A stretch of DNA of 14,173 nucleotides, taken from assembly GCA_023418755.1 (NCBI GenBank), contig JAEZZE010000393.1, forward strand, positions 1 to 14,173. The letters are read 5' to 3'. This document shows positions 7,431-14,173 of the stretch, in pieces. This DNA comes from Bacillota bacterium (GTDB lineage: Bacteria; Bacillota; Bacilli; Paenibacillales; Paenibacillaceae). Position 1 is the first letter of the stretch. Each line of letters starts with the position of its first letter. The position numbers were made by a program, and so were the translations under genes. The notes under the pieces were generated by a model. That model saw only the letters and a program-made list of their open reading frames with translations. It was not told the DNA's origin and searched no databases.

Positions 7431-9701
7431 ATGAAATACGTTCGCAAGTTCGCCGGATCCGTCATCGTGGCCGCTCTCCTCATCGCCTTCCTGAACGTGA
7501 TCAGCAAGCCTCCGATCGAACGCGTGCAAGGCGGACTCATGGAAGAAGAGGCGGAAGTCGTGAAAGAGCTGGAGTCGTTCGAAGCGGAATCGCAATCGCT
7601 CGAGAACGGCCGGTACAGACTTGAAGTGGACGGCCGCTTCGGAAGCGTAACGGTGACGGACAAGACAACGGGCATGCAGTGGGGAAGTCTGCCCGACGAC
7701 GATCATATCCGGATGCTGCCGGGCAACAACAAGCGTTTCGTTCGTTCCCCGGTGCTCGTGAAATATTCGGAGGGCAAACAATTCGTGCAGACGTACCCCT
7801 TCAAGGAGCAAGGGACTCTGGCCGTAAGCCGGATAGAGGACGGTCTGCGCCTGGATTACGCCCTGACGAATATCGAAATTTCCTTTGGCATGGAGCTAAG
7901 GCTGAGGGAGGACGGACTAGAAGCGACGATCCCGTTCGATTCCGTCAAGGAAGGCGCGCAGTTCCGGCTCGTCTCGATCGAGCCGTTCCCGTTCTTCGAG
8001 GCGGGGGCGGAGACGGAAAACGGCGCGATCGTGCTACCGGACGGCTCCGGCGCGTTGATTACGTTCCGCGAGGAGCATCCCAGGTATTTCGAATCTTACA
8101 GTCAGTTCATCTACGGAGGCGATTATGCTTACGCGTCCAACGTGCTGGAGCGGGTGTCCCCCAATCCCCAGGAGAACGTCGGCCATTGGCGGCGAGAGCA
8201 GGCGGCGCTGCCGATCTTCGGCCTGTACCGCGATCAGCGCTCGTTCCTGGGCATCGTCACCGCAGGCGATTCCGACGCCAAGATCAACGCGACGCCCGCA
8301 GGCGTTCGCAACATCAAGCTGTACCGGACGTCGGTCGAATTCGTCTACCGCAACGACGATCTGGTGACGCTGGCCGGTACGGGTGCCGTGCCGCTGATGC
8401 AGAACCGGATGTCTCCCGGCGACCGGCAAGTCCGCTACGTGCTGCTCGACGGGGCCGAGCCGGGATACGCCGGCATGGCGGCCGCCTACCGGAATTACCT
8501 GATCCGGGACCGGGGCATCAAGCCCGCCGAAGCGCCGTCGACGATCCCGTATCAGCTGCGCCTGTTGGGCGGAGCGCTGCAGGGGGAAGTCATCGGAAGC
8601 TCCTTCGTTTCCGTCACGACCTTCGAAGAAGCGATACAAATCATCGACGAGCTGCTGGGGCAAGGGATCGAATCGCTTGAAGTCACGTATGACGGCTGGT
8701 CGTCGGACGGCCTGTACGGCGATCAGCCGAAGCATTTCCCGGCTGCTTCCAAGCTTGGCGGCAACAAGGGGCTCGACAAGCTGGCGGCTTACGCCGAGGA
8801 GAAAGGCGTCAAGCTGTATCTGAAGACGAATTACGTTCGTTCCGCGAAAAGCGGGGATGCCCTTAAACGCTCGACCGAAGCGGTCAGAGGCTTGAACAAG
8901 GAGACCGTCGAATCGTTCAACCCGCGGCGGAGTACACGCCAGCCGCGCGGCGGCGCGTTCTATTTCGTCCGGCCGGACGTCGCTTACGACCGTTACTTGT
9001 CCCGCGAAACGGATGCCTTCGCCAAGCGAGGCGTCCAAGGCGTTCATCTCGGGGCGATGGGCAGCATGCTCTATTCGGATCCGGGGTCGGAGAACGCCTT
9101 GACGCGGAAGGACGGCATCGACGCCTGGATCCGGTCGATGGAGCGGGTCCGCGAACGGGTCGGGTCGGCCGCCGTCGATTACGGCTTCGGCTACGCGCTC
9201 GGACATGTCGACCGAATCGACGACGTTCCGCTCGGGTCCAGCGGTTACGCCTATGCGGACGAAACGATTCCGTTCTACCAGATCGCGGTTCACGGCCTCG
9301 TGCCCTATGCGAGCGCGCCTCTCAATTTCGGCGATAACCCGCGGGAACAGGCTCTCCGGGCGATCGAATACGGCGCCATGCCATCCTACTATCTGACGTT
9401 CGATCAGCCCTCCAAGCTGGAGCGGACGCTCGTGGACGACGTAGTCAGCTCGGCTTACGAGGATTGGGCGGCGCCGTCGGTCGAGCAGTACAGGCAAGCC
9501 GCGGCGGCGCTCGGTCGGGTTCAGGGCCAATTCATCACGGGGCACGGCCGGATAGGCCCGGATTTGTATCGGACCGAGTACGGCAACGGCGTAAGGATCA
9601 TCGTCAATTACGGAAACCAGGCGGCGAAGGCCGACGGCGTCGACGTTCCGGCAGGCGGATTCGCGGTCGCAACGGGCCATGGCAGGGAGGTCGCGGAATG
9701 A
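7431..9701 (+). CDS. DUF5696-domain protein, membrane-anchored, possible glycoside-active enzyme
   Basis: The 756-residue product has an N-terminal signal-anchor (about 6-25) and, as far as I can see, no cysteine. Residues about 55-380 look like a beta-rich, mutarotase-like domain with LPDGSGALITF (from 202). Residues about 385-680 look like an alpha/beta barrel with VTYDGWSSDG (YDGW at 420-423), VHLGAMGSMLYSD and IPFYQIAVHGLVPYASAPLNFGD, the hallmarks I associate with DUF5696. A short beta tail ends the protein. The layout of a beta domain before a barrel resembles glycoside hydrolases, but catalysis is inferred and no catalytic pair can be named. A strong site (AGAAGGGGGG, 7414-7423) precedes the ATG. 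The gene overlaps the next permease gene by 4 bases. Confidence 0.8.
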   Translation: MKYVRKFAGSVIVAALLIAFLNVISKPPIERVQGGLMEEEAEVVKELESFEAESQSLENGRYRLEVDGRFGSVTVTDKTTGMQWGSLPDDDHIRMLPGNNKRFVRSPVLVKYSEGKQFVQTYPFKEQGTLAVSRIEDGLRLDYALTNIEISFGMELRLREDGLEATIPFDSVKEGAQFRLVSIEPFPFFEAGAETENGAIVLPDGSGALITFREEHPRYFESYSQFIYGGDYAYASNVLERVSPNPQENVGHWRREQAALPIFGLYRDQRSFLGIVTAGDSDAKINATPAGVRNIKLYRTSVEFVYRNDDLVTLAGTGAVPLMQNRMSPGDRQVRYVLLDGAEPGYAGMAAAYRNYLIRDRGIKPAEAPSTIPYQLRLLGGALQGEVIGSSFVSVTTFEEAIQIIDELLGQGIESLEVTYDGWSSDGLYGDQPKHFPAASKLGGNKGLDKLAAYAEEKGVKLYLKTNYVRSAKSGDALKRSTEAVRGLNKETVESFNPRRSTRQPRGGAFYFVRPDVAYDRYLSRETDAFAKRGVQGVHLGAMGSMLYSDPGSENALTRKDGIDAWIRSMERVRERVGSAAVDYGFGYALGHVDRIDDVPLGSSGYAYADETIPFYQIAVHGLVPYASAPLNFGDNPREQALRAIEYGAMPSYYLTFDQPSKLERTLVDDVVSSAYEDWAAPSVEQYRQAAAALGRVQGQFITGHGRIGPDLYRTEYGNGVRIIVNYGNQAAKADGVDVPAGGFAVATGHGREVAE
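9685..9690 (+). promoter_or_regulatory. Ribosome binding site deciding the second MalF-type start at 9698
   Basis: GGGAGG stands seven bases before the ATG at 9698, which overlaps the DUF5696 stop as ATGA. The same frame is open much further upstream, back to an ATG at 9464, but that part is an Arg/Gly-rich shadow of the DUF5696 gene. Confidence 0.75.
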
Positions 9702-10579
9702 AGAAATCAGTCAAGCTGTCGATGCGAACCAGACACATTCTGGAGGGGTATGCTTTCATTTCGCTCTGGTTTGTCGGTTTTCTGCTCTTCCTGGCCGTCC
9801 CGCTCGGAAGGTCGCTCTATTATGCTTTCAATAAGATGGAAATTTCCAGCATAGGACTGAAAGCGACGTTCAACGGCTTCCATTTCTTTCGCGACGCTTT
9901 CACGGTCGACGTGGATTTCGTTCCGGCTCTGCTGAATACGTTGACGACAATGGCTTTCCATATTCCGCTCATTCTCGTCTTCGCCATGTTCAGCGCGTTG
10001 CTGTTGAACCGGCAGTTCGCCGGCCGGCTCATGTTCCGTTCCATCTTCTTTCTGCCGGTCATCATCGCGTCGGGCACCGTGCTGCAGAAGCTTCTGGACC
10101 AAGGCGCGGCGACGCTGCCGATCTTCCTTCAATACGATCTGGCGGCCAAGCTGAGCGTCTACGTTCCGTCGGAGGTGCTCCTGCCGCTGCTGAAAATGAT
10201 GGATTCCTTGACGCTTGTCATCTGGGATTCGGGCGTGCAGATCCTCATTTTCCTGGCGGGTCTCCAATCGGTGTCGAAGACGTTGTACGAAGCGGCGGAC
10301 ATGGACGGGGCGACGGCATGGGAGAAATTCTGGAAAATCACGTTTCCGATGATCATGCCGATGGTGCTGGTCAATACGCTGTTCAGCATCGTGAACTCGT
10401 TTACCGAAGTCCGCAATCTCGTTATGGCATACATTCAGACGATCGCGTTCGAGAAAAACGACTACGGCTACGCATCCGCTCTCGGATGGATTTACTTCGT
10501 CATCATATTCGCCGTCATACTGCTCGTCCTGTATCTGTTCAGGGACGCGGGCTCCAGAGTTCAACGGGAAGGGAGGTAG
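9698..10579 (+). CDS. Carbohydrate ABC transporter permease, MalF-type (second module)
   Basis: This 293-residue polytopic protein starts MKKSVKLSMRTRHILEGYAFISLW. About six membrane helices are visible, the first at WFVGFLLFLAVPLGRSLYYAF. The EAA loop begins at residue 198 (EAADMDGATAWEKFWKITFPMIMP). After FRSIFFLPVIIASGTVLQ it carries an extra segment (about 135-170, KLLDQGAATLPIFLQYDLAAKLSVYV) before the next helix. It is only distantly similar to the first module's permease and so is a separate system, not a recent copy. It is coupled to DUF5696 by the ATGA overlap and followed by its partner after five bases. Confidence 0.9.
   Translation: MKKSVKLSMRTRHILEGYAFISLWFVGFLLFLAVPLGRSLYYAFNKMEISSIGLKATFNGFHFFRDAFTVDVDFVPALLNTLTTMAFHIPLILVFAMFSALLLNRQFAGRLMFRSIFFLPVIIASGTVLQKLLDQGAATLPIFLQYDLAAKLSVYVPSEVLLPLLKMMDSLTLVIWDSGVQILIFLAGLQSVSKTLYEAADMDGATAWEKFWKITFPMIMPMVLVNTLFSIVNSFTEVRNLVMAYIQTIAFEKNDYGYASALGWIYFVIIFAVILLVLYLFRDAGSRVQREGR
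10571..10576 (+). promoter_or_regulatory. Ribosome binding site deciding the second MalG-type start at 10585
   Basis: GGGAGG lies directly before the stop codon of the preceding permease and eight bases before the ATG at 10585. Starting further upstream in this frame, at 10318, would add 89 residues of Arg-rich shadow sequence. Confidence 0.75.
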
Positions 10580-10584
10580 AATCG

Positions 10585-11529
10585 ATGCAAAGCGACATGA
10601 GAGCGTTGGCGCGGACGGTGCCCGCGCGCAAAGTCCGATCGTTCGGCACCCATCTGTTTCACTACGCCGTTCTGGCCAGCCTGAGCTTCGTGTTCATCTA
10701 TCCGATGCTCTATATCGTCAGCCAATCGCTGATGCAGGCCAACGATATCGCGGACGCGACGGTGAAATGGATTCCGAAGGAGCTGAGCTTCGAGCATTAC
10801 CGGTTCGCCTTCGATCGGCTGAATTTCTGGAAGAGCTTCATGAACAGCGTCTTCACGTCGCTGGGACCGGCCGTGCTGCAGATCGTCAGTTGCGCGATCG
10901 TCGGCTACGGCTTCGCCCGGTATCGTTTTCCCGGCCATACGCCGCTGCTGGGGCTCGTCCTGTTCACGTTCCTCGTTCCGCCGCAGACGATCGTCGTGCC
11001 GCTGTATATGTTTTTCAGCGATTTGGGCTGGATCAATACGGTTCTTCCGTTCCTCGTGCCGAGCGCCTTCGGCCACGGGTTGCGCGGCGCCTTGTTCGTC
11101 CTGATCTTTATCCAGTTTTTCAGCGGGCTTCCTTCCCAACTGGAGGAATCCGCGCGGATCGACGGCGCGAGGGCGTTCCGGACGTTCCGCTCGATCATGC
11201 TTCCGCTTGCCGGTCCGGCCATGCTCGTCGTGTTTCTGTTTTCCGTCGTCTGGCACTGGAACGATATTTTTCAACCCAACCTCTATCTTATGCTGACCGA
11301 TCATTACAATTTGCCGCAGCGCCTGATGATTCTGGATACGCAGGGAGAGCAGCGGCTGAGCGACGCGCAGAAGATGATGGGGGGCGGGCTGATCGGCTCG
11401 GTGCCGACCAACTATAACCGCAGCATGGCGGGAGCTTTGCTGACGATTTTGCCGCTTGTCATTCTATACGGCTACGCCCAGCGGTACTTCGTGGAAAGCT
11501 TGGAACGCACCGGGCTTGCCGGGGATTGA
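10585..11529 (+). CDS. Carbohydrate ABC transporter permease, MalG-type (second module)
   Basis: This 314-residue membrane protein has a cytoplasmic leader of about 27 residues, then helices from LFHYAVLASLSFVFIYPMLY onward. The family run YIVSQSLMQANDI replaces the more common S-T-S/A-F-K. The EAA loop begins near residue 187 (EESARIDGARAFRTFRSIMLP), with a Ser in place of the second Ala. VVWHWNDIFQPN is the usual late signature. A C-terminal insertion-like segment (MILDTQGEQRLSDAQKMMGGGLIGSVPTNYNRS) precedes the last helix and is longer than in the first module. It pairs with the permease before it and, by position, with the lipoprotein that follows 120 bases later. Confidence 0.9.
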   Translation: MQSDMRALARTVPARKVRSFGTHLFHYAVLASLSFVFIYPMLYIVSQSLMQANDIADATVKWIPKELSFEHYRFAFDRLNFWKSFMNSVFTSLGPAVLQIVSCAIVGYGFARYRFPGHTPLLGLVLFTFLVPPQTIVVPLYMFFSDLGWINTVLPFLVPSAFGHGLRGALFVLIFIQFFSGLPSQLEESARIDGARAFRTFRSIMLPLAGPAMLVVFLFSVVWHWNDIFQPNLYLMLTDHYNLPQRLMILDTQGEQRLSDAQKMMGGGLIGSVPTNYNRSMAGALLTILPLVILYGYAQRYFVESLERTGLAGD

Positions 11530-11649
11530 AGCCTTGTCCTATCGAGAGGGGGAATGCCTATCGGGAAGCGGATGAACGGCATCTTGGCATGACCAGCCTG
11601 CAAGCTTAATCAGTGAGCATAACAATTCATGCGAGAGGGTGTAGGGTCG
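11530..11649. other. 120-base gap before the lipoprotein gene
   Basis: This is the largest gap after the leader. A weak TTGGCA (11584-11589) is not matched by a good -10, and ATGCC/GGCAT arms around 11555-11580 form at best a poor hairpin. No T-rich terminator is seen. The gap may hold a weak promoter or an RNA-processing site that raises the level of the binding protein over the permeases, as is common in such operons, but nothing here proves it. Confidence 0.4.
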
Positions 11650-13077
11650 ATGAAAAAAGGGTTCACGGTTCCATTGATCGGCATTTTGGCCGCCGCCGTG
11701 GTATTGAGCGGTTGCAGCGGCGGCTCCGGAGGGAACGAAAGCTCGCCGTCGGCTTCGGCATCGCCGCCGGCCAGCGCCAGTCCCGCTCCTTCGGAGTCCG
11801 CGCCTCCCGAATCCGAAGCGCCGTCCGAGACGGCTTCCGAATTCCCGCCGCTACCCGAAGAGCAGTTGAAAGACATTTCCGGAGAAGTCGTCATTTGGTC
11901 GTTCTGGGAACTGGCTTCGTTGACGACGTTCTTCAACACTTCTTACCCGAACGTCAAGGTGAACAACGTCGTTATGAGCACCGACGAGATGCACAACAAG
12001 CTGAAGACGGTACTCGCTTCGGGGAAGGGCGTGCCCGACGTCGTCATGATCGACGGCTCCCGAATGGGAGAGTTCAACACGATCGAAGGCTTGGACGATC
12101 TCCTGCAGCAGCCTTACGACATCGGCAGGTACGAACCGTTTTTCGCGAACTCCCATTGGCAGCGGTTCCAATCGCTCGACGGCTCTAAGCAGATCGCCGT
12201 TCCGTGGACGACGCCTCCGGGGCTGGCATTCTATCGGGCGGATATTATGGACGCGGCCGGGTTTCCGTCCGATCCGGAAGAGTTCGGCGAGTACATCCAG
12301 GACAAGGACAACTTCATCTACCTGGCGAAGACGCTGGCCGCCGACAAGAAATATACGTACGACTGGGACACGACGCTCGTCAATCTGATGACGAGCGGCA
12401 TCGGCTACTTCGACCGCGACTTGAATTGGCTGCGCAACGACGATAAATTCGTCGCCGCGCTCGATCTGGCGAAAGACATGAAGAAGGAGAAACTGGCTTC
12501 CTATATCAATTTTTATGACGACCAAGGCGCGCAAGCGCTTGCGTCCGGCACGACGACAATGTTCTACTCCGGCGACTTCGGCGTCTGGGATATCGACGGC
12601 AAGGCGCCGGACACGAAGGGCAAGTGGCGCGTGACGAATCTGCCGTTCGGAGCGTACGGCGGCATGGGCGGGGCGTCGCTCGCGATCCCTTCCCAGGGGA
12701 AAAACAAGCTTGCGGGTTGGGAATATATCCGGCTGAACATTCTCGGCATGGACTATTCCAACAAGGAAGCGATCCAATGGAGCAACCCGACGGGTTTCCT
12801 GCCGGCATTCGATCTGGCCGAGACCGAAGAGAAGCCGCTTGAAATTCTCGGCGGCCAGAAGCCTCTAATGCTGTACAAGGACCTCGTCAAGAACATTCCG
12901 CTCAACATTCCGACGCCGCTTGACGCCAAGGCGCAGGAAATCTGGAACAAGATGCTGCAGGAAGCGATCGACAAGAACATCGATTCCCGCACCGCGCTGC
13001 AGCAAATCCAGGAAGCGGTCGATAGAGCGGTCAGCAAAGACAAGGACGAATTGTTGAAAAAATTAGGCAAGTCGTAA
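11650..13077 (+). CDS. Lipoprotein extracellular solute-binding protein (second module)
   Basis: The 475-residue product is an exported lipoprotein: MKKGFTVPLIGILAAAVVLSGC gives a lipobox with Cys22 as the lipid site. A low-complexity tether of Ser, Pro, Ala and Glu follows (about 23-63). The binding domain spans about 78-475: GEVVIWSFWELASLTTFF, then KLKTVLASGKGVPDVVMIDGS (family 1 pattern), FYRADIMDAAGFP and a late QEIWNKMLQEAI. An earlier in-frame ATG at 11629 has no ribosome site and would delay the signal; GAGAGGG (11633-11639) fits the ATG at 11650. It most likely delivers a sugar or oligosaccharide to the permeases encoded just before it. Confidence 0.9.
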   Translation: MKKGFTVPLIGILAAAVVLSGCSGGSGGNESSPSASASPPASASPAPSESAPPESEAPSETASEFPPLPEEQLKDISGEVVIWSFWELASLTTFFNTSYPNVKVNNVVMSTDEMHNKLKTVLASGKGVPDVVMIDGSRMGEFNTIEGLDDLLQQPYDIGRYEPFFANSHWQRFQSLDGSKQIAVPWTTPPGLAFYRADIMDAAGFPSDPEEFGEYIQDKDNFIYLAKTLAADKKYTYDWDTTLVNLMTSGIGYFDRDLNWLRNDDKFVAALDLAKDMKKEKLASYINFYDDQGAQALASGTTTMFYSGDFGVWDIDGKAPDTKGKWRVTNLPFGAYGGMGGASLAIPSQGKNKLAGWEYIRLNILGMDYSNKEAIQWSNPTGFLPAFDLAETEEKPLEILGGQKPLMLYKDLVKNIPLNIPTPLDAKAQEIWNKMLQEAIDKNIDSRTALQQIQEAVDRAVSKDKDELLKKLGKS

Positions 13078-13104
13078 TTCGTTTGCACAAGGGAGAGGAA
13101 TGCA

Positions 13105-14055
13105 ATGAAAGCAGCCGCGTTAGTCGGACCCGGCGAAGTTCGGGTATTCGAGATCGCCAAGCCGAAGCCGGGTCCCCGCGAGCTGCTGGTCAAAATCGAA
13201 GCCTGCGGGTTGTGCTCTTCGGAATTGGGGATGTGGAACAATCCCCGGTTTGTTTCGAAACAACCGGTGTTTTTCGGGCATGAGGCCAGCGGCGTCGTGG
13301 TGGAGACGGGAGAAGGGGCCGAATCGTTCCGTAAGGGCGATCGGGTGACGCTGTTCACGGATCGCGGCGGTTACGCGGAATATATCGCGGTGCCGGAGGA
13401 ATGGGCGGTCAAGCTCGGCGATCATATTCCGTACGATTGGGCGCTCGGAGAGCCGATCGGCTGCGCGATGAACGCGACGGCGCGATCGGGCATCGAAGTC
13501 GGAGACACGGTCGCGCTGATCGGCGTCGGATTCATGGGAGGTTTGATTCTGCAAGGCGCAAGGCTGAAGGGAGCTTCGCGGATCATCGCCGTGGATACCC
13601 GGGAGGAGTCATTGGAGCTGGCGCGCAAGCTTGGCGCCGACGAGGCGATCGACGCGAGGCAGGACAATGCGGCCGAGCGGATTCTGGACCTGACCGAAGG
13701 GCGGGGCGCGGACGTCGTCATCGAAGCGACGGGCTATCAGGCCGCGCTCGACACCGCCACGCAGGCGATCCGCATCCGGGGACGGCTGATCGTCTTCGGC
13801 TACCATCAGAACGGAACGCGGACGATCGACATGCAGACCTGGAACTGGAAGGGCCTCGACGTGATCAACGCGCACGAGCGGGATCCGGAAGCCTACATGC
13901 GGGGAATCCGCACGGGGATGAAGCTGCTCGATTCCGGGCAACTGGTCGTGGAGCCGCTGCTCTCTCATTACTATCCGATCGACGACATTCAAGAAGCGTT
14001 TCAAGCCGCCATGCAGAAGCCGCACGGTTTCCTCAAGGCCGTTATCACATTTTAG
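13105..14055 (+). CDS. Zinc-type medium-chain alcohol/polyol dehydrogenase, short form
   Basis: This 316-residue cytoplasmic enzyme has the GroES-like N-terminal domain and a Rossmann domain. Likely zinc-site residues are Cys37 (ACGLCSSE), His59-Glu60 (GHEASG) and Glu116/Cys120 (GEPIGCAMNA). The cofactor motif G-x-G-x-x-G is at 140-145 (GVGFMG), with Asp164 at the end of the next strand, which favours NAD over NADP. The four-cysteine structural zinc lobe found in many relatives is absent: the chain goes straight from GDRVTLF to GGYAEYIAVP, which explains a length about 30 residues under the usual 340-350. It probably oxidises a sugar or polyol brought in by the upstream importer. GGGAGAGG (13091-13098) precedes the ATG. 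Confidence 0.88.
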   Translation: MKAAALVGPGEVRVFEIAKPKPGPRELLVKIEACGLCSSELGMWNNPRFVSKQPVFFGHEASGVVVETGEGAESFRKGDRVTLFTDRGGYAEYIAVPEEWAVKLGDHIPYDWALGEPIGCAMNATARSGIEVGDTVALIGVGFMGGLILQGARLKGASRIIAVDTREESLELARKLGADEAIDARQDNAAERILDLTEGRGADVVIEATGYQAALDTATQAIRIRGRLIVFGYHQNGTRTIDMQTWNWKGLDVINAHERDPEAYMRGIRTGMKLLDSGQLVVEPLLSHYYPIDDIQEAFQAAMQKPHGFLKAVITF

Positions 14056-14061
14056 AAGGAG
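14056..14061 (+). promoter_or_regulatory. Ribosome binding site supporting a TTG start at 14071
   Basis: AAGGAG follows the stop of the dehydrogenase gene directly and lies nine bases before TTG at 14071. No ATG or GTG is available in that frame nearby, and the protein sequence fits its family from this codon onward. Confidence 0.7.
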
Positions 14062-14070
14062 CATATTCCC

Positions 14071-14173
14071 TTGAGAAAATTAAAAGTAGGATTGATCGGA
14101 CTGGGCGAAGTGGCGCAGATCACCCATCTGCCGATTCTGGATCAATTGTCGGACCGTTACGAGATCGCGGCGC
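14071..14173 (+). CDS. Gfo/Idh/MocA-family oxidoreductase, partial (N-terminus only)
   Basis: Only the first 34 codons are inside the window, starting at TTG: MRKLKVGLIGLGEVAQITHLP, then ILDQLSDRYEIAA. The first beta strand and the G-x-G-x-x-A nucleotide-binding turn (GLGEVA), followed by HLP, are characteristic of the Gfo/Idh/MocA family of NAD(P)-dependent sugar and inositol dehydrogenases. It follows the zinc-type dehydrogenase by 15 bases, so both probably act on the imported carbohydrate. The substrate-binding domain is not visible, so no function within the family can be chosen. Confidence 0.85.
   Translation, partial: MRKLKVGLIGLGEVAQITHLPILDQLSDRYEIAA

Noticed and set aside
8034..9680. 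Long open frame on the minus strand (about 548 codons) opposite the DUF5696 gene
   Set aside because: Its product is Arg/Val/Pro-rich with no domain pattern, as expected from codon bias in a GC-rich gene on the other strand. The + strand frame has clear family motifs.
11584..11612. TTGGCA with TAATCA as a promoter before the lipoprotein gene
   Set aside because: The -10 matches the consensus at too few positions to be listed as a promoter; the gap is described as uncertain instead.
1..14173. CRISPR arrays, tRNA or rRNA genes, insertion sequences, toxin-antitoxin or defence genes
   Set aside because: No regularly spaced repeats beyond the two-copy hairpin, no transposase or tRNA-like fold, and every large gene is explained by carbohydrate uptake or metabolism families.

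Overview
The window reads as part of a Gram-positive, GC-rich Paenibacillaceae-type chromosome (Cohnella or Paenibacillus would fit; this is inferred from gene content and style, not proven). Signs are strong purine-rich Shine-Dalgarno sites, GTG/TTG starts, a lipoprotein solute-binding protein with a Ser/Pro/Ala tether, and DUF5696, Yip1 and NHL proteins mixed with carbohydrate ABC transporter genes. All genes lie on the + strand with very short gaps or overlaps.

Layout. Positions 1-475 hold no convincing gene. They contain a pair of near-identical hairpin repeats (2-74), a candidate extended -10 promoter (272-300), and several palindromes centred on CG that resemble CcpA/LacI-family operators, one lying on the predicted transcription start. 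From 476 a dense gene run begins: a 977-residue membrane-anchored solute-binding protein fused behind two carbohydrate-binding-like beta domains (476-3409); a MalF/MalG-type permease pair (3440-4393, 4401-5264); a secreted NHL-propeller/TPR protein with a C-terminal membrane segment (5272-6774); a Yip1-family membrane protein (6771-7415); a membrane-anchored DUF5696 protein (7431-9701); a second MalF/MalG-type permease pair (9698-10579, 10585-11529); a lipoprotein solute-binding protein (11650-13077); a short medium-chain zinc-type dehydrogenase (13105-14055); and the first 34 codons of a Gfo/Idh/MocA oxidoreductase that runs off the window (14071 onward).

How it may work together (inference). 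Two binding-protein/permease sets flank a core of three cell-surface or membrane proteins of uncharacterised role (NHL-TPR, Yip1, DUF5696). The DUF5696 protein may be a surface glycoside-active enzyme, the two ABC systems would import the products, and the two dehydrogenases would oxidise the sugar or polyol inside the cell. No ABC ATPase is encoded here, so both importers would need a shared, MsmX-like ATPase or one encoded beyond the window. The substrate cannot be read from the sequence. The most noteworthy items are the NHL-TPR/Yip1/DUF5696 core between two ABC modules, the binding-protein fusion at 476, and the operator array in its leader.
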